From contig CAMDBK010000106.1 of the NCBI GenBank assembly GCA_945889235.1, forward strand, positions 1-8,976: 8,976 nucleotides of DNA, written 5' to 3'. The translations under genes were made by a program, and so were the position numbers. This DNA is from Chitinophaga pinensis. Its GTDB lineage: Bacteria > Bacteroidota > Bacteroidia > SXHM01. Position 1 is the stretch's first letter, and each line of letters opens with the position of its first letter. Below, in pieces: positions 1 to 5,887 of the stretch. The notes beneath the pieces are model-generated. The model was not told the DNA's origin. It did not search any database and was given only the letters and a program-made list of their open reading frames with translations.

Positions 1-1
1 A

Positions 2-922
2 TTACAAAACAGTTTTTACGGTATAGGAAGGTTTTCCCGTTTCACCGATATAAAGCCTGCGCATATATTCTCCAATAATTCCAAGGCTGAAAAGAATAAG
101 TCCGGTAGAGAACATGATGGAAATAATTAAGGTTGTAAATCCAAGTTCAGCGCCATACGTATATTTCATATACATGAAATAACCAACAAAACCAAGGCAA
201 ATCAATGCTGACAACAAACCAAACCATGAAATTATTTTTAAAGGAAGAGCTGTATAACCAACCACCAATTTCAAGGTGATTTTAAAAAGTTTAAACAGTG
301 TATATCCTGATTTTCCTTCTTTTCTTGGCAAGTGATCAACTACAACATGTTCAATGCTATCGGTATGCCAGGCAATAATTTCATCCAGATAAAACATTCT
401 GTAATTGCGTGAAATTATTTTTTCTGTTACGGATGTATTAATCAGTTTAAATGAAGAACCTTTGCCGGAAGTATTGGCAAAATTTTTAAATATTTTTCCT
501 ATTAACCAGCTTCCTGCATTACGGATAATTGAATGTTCTTTTTTTATGTAATAACCATAAACAAGGTCCGCTCCCGTTGTTTCATGGATTTGTAAAAGTT
601 TTTCAATTTCTTCGGGTGGCGTTTGCAAATCATCATCAATAGTTACAACCTGTGCGCCTTTAACGAAGGTAAGTCCGCAATAAAGTGCATTGTGTTGTCC
701 GTAATTTTTGCTGAGTTTTATTGCTGTAATGGTTTCAGGATATTTTTTCTTTAACGTTTGAATAACTTCCCAGCTTTTGTCTGAACTTCCATCGTCAACA
801 AAAATGAATTGAAATGATTTCTGCTTTGACAAAAAGAATTTTTCTGTGCGCAGGTACAGTTCTTCCAGCGTTTTTTCGCTATTATAAACCGGCACTAAAA
901 CCGAAAAATCTTTATTATCCAT
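2..922 (-). CDS. Family 2 glycosyltransferase, membrane-anchored, polyprenyl-phosphate sugar synthase type (ArnC/GtrB/DPM1-like)
   Basis: This 306-residue protein probably transfers a sugar from a nucleotide sugar to undecaprenyl phosphate, or a related step, at the inner face of the cytoplasmic membrane. The GT-A fold starts with SVLVPVYNSEKT (about 7-18), followed by FVDDGSSDKS (41-50) and the metal-binding DDDLQ (96-100). A basic RKEGKSGYTLFKLFK stretch (200-214) leads to two predicted membrane helices (about 228-251 and 262-285) and a conserved tail, GEYMRRLYIGETGKPSY. This layout is typical of ArnC/GtrB-type enzymes of 300-330 residues, so the gene looks complete; its TAA stop is at 2-4. 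ATG at 922 is preferred because it lies one base after the stop of the KAS III gene. The frame is also open back to a TTG at 934, which would add four residues and overlap the upstream gene. It is the third gene of the ACP-KAS III operon. Donor and acceptor cannot be told from sequence. Confidence 0.9.
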   Translation of the reverse strand: MDNKDFSVLVPVYNSEKTLEELYLRTEKFFLSKQKSFQFIFVDDGSSDKSWEVIQTLKKKYPETITAIKLSKNYGQHNALYCGLTFVKGAQVVTIDDDLQTPPEEIEKLLQIHETTGADLVYGYYIKKEHSIIRNAGSWLIGKIFKNFANTSGKGSSFKLINTSVTEKIISRNYRMFYLDEIIAWHTDSIEHVVVDHLPRKEGKSGYTLFKLFKITLKLVVGYTALPLKIISWFGLLSALICLGFVGYFMYMKYTYGAELGFTTLIISIMFSTGLILFSLGIIGEYMRRLYIGETGKPSYTVKTVL

Positions 923-923
923 T

Positions 924-1973
924 TTATAATTCAATAAGTGGAAGACACCTAATTTTATCTGTTTCTAAAATTACCGTGCCCCATGATAAGCCAACGCCAA
1001 ACCCTGAAAGCAACAAAGATAATTTTTCGTTCCAGAGTTTTTCAGCTAATTGTGTAACAAGCGTTACCGGTATGGAAGCAGAACTTGTATTACCAAAATC
1101 GTTCAATGAATATGGAACCTTTTCGGCTTCCAAGTCCATTTTTTTTCTGATAGCTTCATTCATTAAAAGGTTTGCCTGATGAAAAATAAAATAATCAATA
1201 TCGCTGTTCTGCTTTCCGCAATAGGCAAGCAATTGCTTTGCATCGGGAGCTACTTCGCGCAACGAAAAATTAAACACATCAACACCATTCATTACCAGAT
1301 GCAATTTATTTCTCTCAATTCCGCTTGAAATATTTTCATATACAACGGATGAGGATGAAATTTTATTTTTCATTCCTCCATCAGGAATATGAATGGCCTG
1401 ATAACCTTCACCATCATTGTGCAGGCTAAAATGGATTTTATCATTATCATCACTTTCTTCAAGCAGGGTAGCACTTCCGGCATCAGAAAAAATTGGAGCT
1501 GTGCTTTTATCTTTCTCAGAAATTACAGAGGAAGAAACATCACCCACAAGTAACAATCCTTTTTTTGCTCCTGTACATTTCATCAATGAAGCTATAACTG
1601 AAAGTCCATAAACATAACCCGAACAGCCCAGATTAATATCCAACGCAATACAGCTTTTTGGTAAACCTAGGCGATGTTGAAGTCTTATTCCAGTTGGTGG
1701 AATAAGCCAGTCAGGGGTTTGAGTAACAAAAATCAGTACACCTATTTCTTCTCTTGTTCCCTCTTTTTCTATCAGCAATTTTTGTGCTGCTTCAAAACAC
1801 AAATCAGAAGCGGTAACACCTGCCGGAGCTATCCTCCGGTTTTCTATTCCGGTTGTTTTAATAAATAAATCTTTCTCCTTGGTTGTTGCAAAAGGATAAT
1901 CGTGATTGGATTTTTTTTGCTGTGGCACAGTTACTGCCAATCCGCTGAGTTTTATGCCTGAAATTGTAAACAC
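924..1973 (-). CDS. 3-oxoacyl-ACP synthase III (FabH-like, KAS III family)
   Basis: The 349-residue product is a thiolase-fold condensing enzyme. Family members join an acyl-CoA to malonyl-ACP, or carry out related acyl transfers. The catalytic triad is visible: Cys117 in INLGCSGYVYG, His265 in IFHQAN, and Asn295 in DFGNTSSASIP. The C-terminal GFGVGLSWGT (about 324-333) is also typical of the family. Length is slightly above the usual 310-335 residues. The start is a GTG at 1973, 4 bp after the ACP stop; it sits at the expected distance before the first strand (FTISGIKLSG), and no in-frame ATG occurs until much later. It lies between a private ACP and a lipid-sugar glycosyltransferase. This suggests an accessory KAS III supplying an acyl group for a glycan or lipid rather than the housekeeping FabH, but that is inference from context. 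Family assignment is firm; substrate is unknown. Confidence 0.92.
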   Translation of the reverse strand: MFTISGIKLSGLAVTVPQQKKSNHDYPFATTKEKDLFIKTTGIENRRIAPAGVTASDLCFEAAQKLLIEKEGTREEIGVLIFVTQTPDWLIPPTGIRLQHRLGLPKSCIALDINLGCSGYVYGLSVIASLMKCTGAKKGLLLVGDVSSSVISEKDKSTAPIFSDAGSATLLEESDDNDKIHFSLHNDGEGYQAIHIPDGGMKNKISSSSVVYENISSGIERNKLHLVMNGVDVFNFSLREVAPDAKQLLAYCGKQNSDIDYFIFHQANLLMNEAIRKKMDLEAEKVPYSLNDFGNTSSASIPVTLVTQLAEKLWNEKLSLLLSGFGVGLSWGTVILETDKIRCLPLIEL

Positions 1974-1977
1974 TATC

Positions 1978-2232
1978 TCAAACTTGGCTTTTAGAAGTTT
2001 CTAAAGCCTTTTTCTCTAAGAGTGAAAACAAGTCAGAAAGTGTAGTACACTCGTAAAGATTTTCTGCGGTAAGAGTTAGACGATATTCGGAATCAACCAT
2101 AGCGATAAAAATCAGCGCCTGCATGGAGTTCCACGAATCAAGCTGTTTAAAAACTGTTTCAGGTTTTAATGTACCCGGAACAATTTCAGGAATTTCTGCT
2201 TCAAACTTTTGTATAAAATCTGTGAGTTGCAT
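1978..2232 (-). CDS. Acyl carrier protein
   Basis: This small acidic protein of 84 residues has the size and helical pattern of an acyl carrier protein, which holds acyl intermediates on a phosphopantetheine arm attached to a serine. The attachment site is read as Ser36 in the segment LDSWNSMQALIFIA; the following stretch (SEYRLTLTAENLYECTTLSDLFSLLE, split here as SEYRLTLTAENL and YECTTLSDLFSLLE) matches ACP helices II-IV. The usual motif is D-S-L/M, but here Asn precedes the serine (N-S-M). The ATG at 2232 is chosen because it places the serine at position 36, as in ordinary ACPs. The open frame reaches a TTG at 2250, but that codon falls inside the likely promoter box. The gene is first in an operon with KAS III (4 bp downstream), its likely partner. 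It is probably a specialised ACP rather than the fatty-acid housekeeping one. Confidence 0.82.
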   Translation of the reverse strand: MQLTDFIQKFEAEIPEIVPGTLKPETVFKQLDSWNSMQALIFIAMVDSEYRLTLTAENLYECTTLSDLFSLLEKKALETSKSQV

Positions 2233-2247
2233 ATTTGTTAGAAAAAA

Positions 2248-2255
2248 CAAAGATA
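2248..2255 (-). promoter_or_regulatory. Candidate Bacteroidota-type -7 promoter box
   Basis: Read on the minus strand this octamer is TATCTTTG, an exact match to the TAnnTTTG -7 consensus used by the primary sigma factor in Bacteroidota. It lies 15 bp before the ATG of the ACP gene, in the 42-bp gap after comEC, so it would drive the ACP-KAS III-glycosyltransferase operon with a very short leader. No good TTTG -33 element is seen at the expected distance of about 19-21 bp; the nearest TTTG (2292-2289) is 33 bp away. The call therefore rests on one box and its position. Confidence 0.4.
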
Positions 2256-2274
2256 ATTTTTATTGCATAATTCT

Positions 2275-4374
2275 TTAAAATTCCATTACAAAGGCACCTT
2301 GAGCAGCAACATCATAAGAATTTAGTCCTAGTTTTTTACAAGTCTTCTGCCATTTCCGGCATTGTCTGGTTGAGTTTGACGAATCGAAAATTACCAATCG
2401 CGGATTGAAATATTCAACAACTTTAGCAATTTCAATTTGTGAATTTTCGCGAAGAATTACAAAATCAGTTTTGAGTTTTTTAGAATAATCAACTGATGCA
2501 TTAAACGAACTGTCAATTGCTAAAACTGTTTTATCAGCAACCTGAAAATAAAGAATTCCTGAACCTGTTCTCAGGGTATCAAGAGGAAAGAAGTGTTGCT
2601 TTTCAATTCCGCTTTTCCACCAGTTATGTTCAATGTTAAATAACATTTTGTCTTTATCTTCAATAAAAACCGAAGGAGCATAAAAGGAATTTTCTCTACC
2701 CTTAATAACATCATAAACACTTGTACCTGCAACATTGTAAACAATAAATTTTTGTTGAGAAGATTGTTGAATTGTTTCCAAAAACTGGGTGAATGAAATG
2801 ACTAGTAAAGCAAGGAGTGTAATGTATAATCCAGTCATTTTTTTCATAGTAAAAAAAATAAACATGGATAGAACAACTGCATAAAGCATCCATGTTTCAA
2901 CAATGCTGATATCAATTCCGCCAAGAATAGAATATGGCATTGATTCAGTTAGTTCAACAGATCTGTTCAAAAACCAAATCATTCCTTTCAATATCTCAGT
3001 CAAAAAATCACAGACAACAGGAATGAATGATAAAAGAAGTACAGCAAGTCCAAGATATAATATGCCTGTTGAAACAGGAATAACAATCAGATTTGAAATC
3101 ATAAAATAAACCGGAAACTGATGAAAATAAAGGAAACCAAGCGGGGCTGTAGCAATCTGTGCGGCAACAGAAACACAGGTAATTTCCCACACCCATTTCA
3201 TTGCTTTTGTTTTTGGTTCCCAGAGTTCAACCAGCAAAGGTTGAATAGCCACAATGCCAATAACAGCAAGGTACGACAACTGAAAACCAACCTGCATGAT
3301 TAAATACGGGTCGTAAATAAGAAGTGAAATTGCTGAAACCGCCAGTGTGTTATAAATATTGGTGTGATAGTTAAATGATTTTGCAATAACAATAAATCCA
3401 AACATAACCGAAGCACGAAGCACTGAAGGCGAAAGTCCTGTAATCATTGCATAGAAAGCAAGAAATGCAAGCAACAAGATTGCTTTAATAATATTTCCTC
3501 GTTTAAATTTATCAAGAAACGATAGAAAAAAAGCAACTACCACATACATTATTCCAACATGTAAACCCGAAACGGATAATACGTGCAATGCTCCGGAACC
3601 TGCATAAGCACGCATGATTTCAGGATCTAATTCATCTGTGTAACCAAGAATTAGTGCAGCACCAACAGCAAACTCACGCCCTTCCAAACCATGTTTCCTT
3701 AAAATATTTAACAGTGAATTTCTTAATTCATAAATCCATTTCATAATCGGATTCCCTTCGTTGACTCCTGTTAAAACAAATGCATCAGACGGAACATAAG
3801 CTTGTCTAGTAATTTGATGAAAAAGCAAAAACTGCTTGTAATTAAACTGCGCGGGATTTTGTGTTTCGCGGAGTTTTTGCAATGGCGCACGTATAAGAAA
3901 AACATCACCGTAATTTATTGCTGCCGTAGTGCTGTCTTTCTGCAAATACAAAATAACTTTACCTGTTGCAGTTTGTTTTTCACCTTCGTCAATTACGCAA
4001 AGAACTTCAGCTTCCAGTTTAAATGATTTAGGTTTTTCAACTACATTGCCTGTAGCTTTAACCAAATACTGATGCGTATTTTCATCCAGTTGAGAAATGT
4101 TATTCGGATAAAACCGTTCCGTTTGTAGTATCGCTATTACTATTCCTGTTGACAAAAGAAAGATGTGAAGTGTCATTCCATATATCCATCTTCGCCTGTA
4201 TGAAGTTTTTTCAGTGAAAAGGACAAACAGAAAAGATCCAATTAGAATTACTGTCAGAAAAAATATCAGCGCAAAAGAATTTATTACAAAACCACCAGAA
4301 TAAATTCCTGCGCAAATGCCTGCAATTAAAGGAAGAGCTATTCTGAACAGCGGAATCTTATTAAAGAAAAACAT
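2275..4374 (-). CDS. comEC: ComEC/Rec2 family DNA-uptake channel, with metal-site-free C-terminal domain
   Basis: The 699-residue polytopic membrane protein belongs to the ComEC/Rec2 family, which moves single-stranded DNA across the inner membrane during natural transformation. N-terminal membrane helices and a soluble DUF4131/OB-like region (about 5-205) precede the competence domain, marked by HVLSVSGLHVG (264-274) and LSPSVLRASVMF (314-325), then several further helices to about residue 530. The last 160 residues resemble the metallo-beta-lactamase-like tail of ComEC but contain no HxHxDH motif; they end in a GAFVMEF strand. As far as I know, a degenerate tail of this kind is common in Bacteroidota. 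ATG 4374 is preferred because it is followed by the hydrophobic segment MFFFNKIPLFRIALPLIAG. Another in-frame ATG at 4497 would add 41 residues and overlap the divergent neighbour by 69 bp. The gene may also contribute read-through to the ACP operon 42 bp downstream. Confidence 0.93.
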   Translation of the reverse strand: MFFFNKIPLFRIALPLIAGICAGIYSGGFVINSFALIFFLTVILIGSFLFVLFTEKTSYRRRWIYGMTLHIFLLSTGIVIAILQTERFYPNNISQLDENTHQYLVKATGNVVEKPKSFKLEAEVLCVIDEGEKQTATGKVILYLQKDSTTAAINYGDVFLIRAPLQKLRETQNPAQFNYKQFLLFHQITRQAYVPSDAFVLTGVNEGNPIMKWIYELRNSLLNILRKHGLEGREFAVGAALILGYTDELDPEIMRAYAGSGALHVLSVSGLHVGIMYVVVAFFLSFLDKFKRGNIIKAILLLAFLAFYAMITGLSPSVLRASVMFGFIVIAKSFNYHTNIYNTLAVSAISLLIYDPYLIMQVGFQLSYLAVIGIVAIQPLLVELWEPKTKAMKWVWEITCVSVAAQIATAPLGFLYFHQFPVYFMISNLIVIPVSTGILYLGLAVLLLSFIPVVCDFLTEILKGMIWFLNRSVELTESMPYSILGGIDISIVETWMLYAVVLSMFIFFTMKKMTGLYITLLALLVISFTQFLETIQQSSQQKFIVYNVAGTSVYDVIKGRENSFYAPSVFIEDKDKMLFNIEHNWWKSGIEKQHFFPLDTLRTGSGILYFQVADKTVLAIDSSFNASVDYSKKLKTDFVILRENSQIEIAKVVEYFNPRLVIFDSSNSTRQCRKWQKTCKKLGLNSYDVAAQGAFVMEF

Positions 4375-4387
4375 ATAAAAATATGTT
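4370..4387. repeat. Inverted repeat covering the comEC start codon
   Basis: AACATAT (4370-4376) and ATATGTT (4381-4387) are perfect reverse complements separated by four A residues. The comEC ATG (4374-4372) lies inside one arm, so on the comEC transcript the start codon could pair in a 7-bp, AT-rich hairpin; alternatively the site could be a DNA operator. Such repeats arise easily by chance in AT-rich DNA, so function is only a possibility. Confidence 0.3.
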
Positions 4388-4428
4388 AAGTGATACGAAT
4401 TTATTAAATTAGCTGCACAATTTTCAGG
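4375..4428. promoter_or_regulatory. Divergent intergenic region between comEC and the SirB1-like gene
   Basis: These 54 bp separate two outward-facing genes and so must hold promoter activity for the plus-strand gene, and probably for comEC as well. The sequence is strongly AT-rich. No exact TAnnTTTG box is present. On the plus strand TAAATTAG (4405-4412) differs from that consensus at one base and lies 16 bp before the ATG at 4429, but has no clear -33 partner. On the minus strand a TTG (4420-4418) stands 22 bp before the poor match TATCACTT. The call rests mainly on gene orientation. Confidence 0.4.
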
Positions 4429-5313
4429 ATGAACGAAAAAGACATTACAGCCCTTATCAGTTTGCTTGATGACCCGGATGAAGAAATTTTTTCGCATATC
4501 CGTGAAAAACTACTCTCATACGGAAGTCCTGTTATTCCTTTCTTAGAGAAGGAATGGGAGAAATCATTTGAAAGCACCATTCAAACAAGGATTGAGAATA
4601 TTATTCACCACATCCAATTCACTGATACGTTTGAAAACCTTAAAAGCTGGGTGAAAAGCGGAGGAGAAAATTTACTCACAGGAATTCTGCTGGTTGCGCG
4701 CTACCAGTATCCCGACCTTGATGAGGCTGCTATTCATAAACAAATAGATAGCATAAAACACGATGTTTGGCTTGAACTAAATCCTAACCTTACTGCGCTG
4801 GAAAAAGTGCGTGTATTAAATCATATAATTTTTGAAGTGCATGGTTTCAGCGGAAATACTACTAATTTTCATGCGCCACAAAATTCGTATATCAACAATG
4901 TTTTAGATAGTAAAAGAGGCAATCCGCTTTCACTTTCAATCGTGTATACCATTATTGCACAAGCGCTGGAAATGCCTGTTTACGGGGTAAATCTGCCTGA
5001 ACATTTTATTCTGGCTTATGCAAATGAAAATACAAATTTGCCTATTCCTATCTCTGACAAAGATGAAAAAGTGATGTTTTACATTAATCCTTTCAGCAAA
5101 GGAACTGTTTTCGGAAAAAGTGAAGTTGATTCATTTCTGCGGCAACTGAAAGTAAAACCAACTCCTTCATTTTATGAACCGTGCACCAATATTGATATGA
5201 TACGAAGAGTAATTAATAACCTCTCGTATGCCTACGAGAAATTGGGATATCCTGACAAAGTAAAAGATATACGCAGGCTTCAGAAAGCCATTATCACTTC
5301 TTCAGAATCCTGA
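4429..5313 (+). CDS. SirB1/transglutaminase-core-2 family protein
   Basis: This 294-residue soluble protein has the SirB1-type transglutaminase-like core (Transglut_core2). The signature is KRGNPLSLSIVYTI (162-175), then NLPEHFIL (188-195) and FYINPFSKG (217-225). The N-terminal 60 residues (DITALISLLDDPDEEIF, then SPVIPFLEKEWE) look like HEAT-type helical pairs. The C-terminal helices (about 255-290) resemble a short TPR-like hairpin. There is no cysteine where a catalytic one would be expected in the core, and Asn220 stands where family members often have Asp, so peptidase or transglutaminase activity is doubtful. The biochemical role of the family is not well established. No signal peptide is seen, so it is probably cytoplasmic. 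It is the only plus-strand gene here, divergent from comEC, and its last 20 bp overlap the end of the sugar transferase gene. Family call is firm; function is unknown. Confidence 0.85.
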   Translation: MNEKDITALISLLDDPDEEIFSHIREKLLSYGSPVIPFLEKEWEKSFESTIQTRIENIIHHIQFTDTFENLKSWVKSGGENLLTGILLVARYQYPDLDEAAIHKQIDSIKHDVWLELNPNLTALEKVRVLNHIIFEVHGFSGNTTNFHAPQNSYINNVLDSKRGNPLSLSIVYTIIAQALEMPVYGVNLPEHFILAYANENTNLPIPISDKDEKVMFYINPFSKGTVFGKSEVDSFLRQLKVKPTPSFYEPCTNIDMIRRVINNLSYAYEKLGYPDKVKDIRRLQKAIITSSES

Positions 5314-5887
5314 AAAAGGTTTTCAGAATAATTTTAAAATCTTCTGCCAAACTTTGGTTTGCGATGTACTGCAAGTTGATTTTCAATTTTGCAGGCATCA
5401 CTTCCTTTATGTAGAATATTTCAGGTTCTTCCTGCGCTGACAATAATTCATTTTCATCGGCATATTCAATGGACGCATTATCAGTCATGCCTGGCTTTAC
5501 AGAAAGAACTTTCAATTGTTCAGGTGAATAAAGCTCAACGTATTTGCGCACCTCAGGCCTTGGCCCAACCAGACTCATATCACCAATCAACACATTAAAC
5601 AACTGCGGGAATTCATCAATTTTATAGTTCCGCAACCAGGCGCCAACACGTGTAATTCTGCTGTCGTTATTGCCAACGGTGAGTAATCCCTTTTTATCAG
5701 AATCAGTTTTCATTGTTCTGAATTTAATGAGTTTAAAATCTTTGTTGTTCTCACCTACACGCGTTTGACGATAAATAATTCCGCCACGTGAATCAAGAAG
5801 TATAAAAATGGAAATAATCAGAAAAAAAGGAAGCAACATAAATATTCCAATGAGTGAAAACATTATGTCAAAAATTCGTTTAATCAT
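5294..5887 (-). CDS. Small sugar-phosphate transferase (PglC-like monotopic phosphoglycosyl transferase)
   Basis: The 197-residue protein belongs to the bacterial sugar transferase family (PF02397), which moves a sugar 1-phosphate from a UDP-sugar to undecaprenyl phosphate and so starts glycan assembly on the inner membrane. It has the short PglC form: a basic start (MIKRIFD), one hydrophobic re-entrant helix with a central proline (about 8-31, Pro20), YRQTRVGENN (39-48), KLIKFRTMKTD (52-62), the catalytic Asp91-Glu92 pair in KIDEFPQLFNVL, and GDMSLVGPRPE (102-112). The later PGMTDNASIEYADENELL replaces the more common PGITG-type ending. Length matches PglC (about 200), without the extra helices of WcaJ/WbaP. 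Its ATG overlaps the aminotransferase stop as TAATG, which suggests coupled translation and that it may use an amino sugar made by that enzyme. It is last in its operon and ends 20 bp inside the opposing gene. Confidence 0.93.
   Translation of the reverse strand: MIKRIFDIMFSLIGIFMLLPFFLIISIFILLDSRGGIIYRQTRVGENNKDFKLIKFRTMKTDSDKKGLLTVGNNDSRITRVGAWLRNYKIDEFPQLFNVLIGDMSLVGPRPEVRKYVELYSPEQLKVLSVKPGMTDNASIEYADENELLSAQEEPEIFYIKEVMPAKLKINLQYIANQSLAEDFKIILKTFFRILKK
5310..5326. terminator. Weak hairpin at the convergent gene ends
   Basis: CTGAAAA (5310-5316) and TTTTCAG (5320-5326) form a perfect 7-bp stem around a three-base loop, right at the stop codon of the plus-strand gene. On the plus strand it is followed by AT-rich sequence with a short TTTT run (5331-5334); there is no T tract on the minus strand. 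It is a possible weak terminator for the plus-strand gene, but the stem is short and AT-rich. Confidence 0.25.

Noticed and set aside
814..1179. Plus-strand open frame of 121 codons
   Set aside because: It lies antisense to the glycosyltransferase and KAS III genes, has no recognisable domain, and is a shadow of those genes.
4375..4497. Longer comEC start at ATG 4497
   Set aside because: The extra 41 residues are not membrane-like, overlap the start of the divergent gene, and precede the hydrophobic segment that starts well at ATG 4374.
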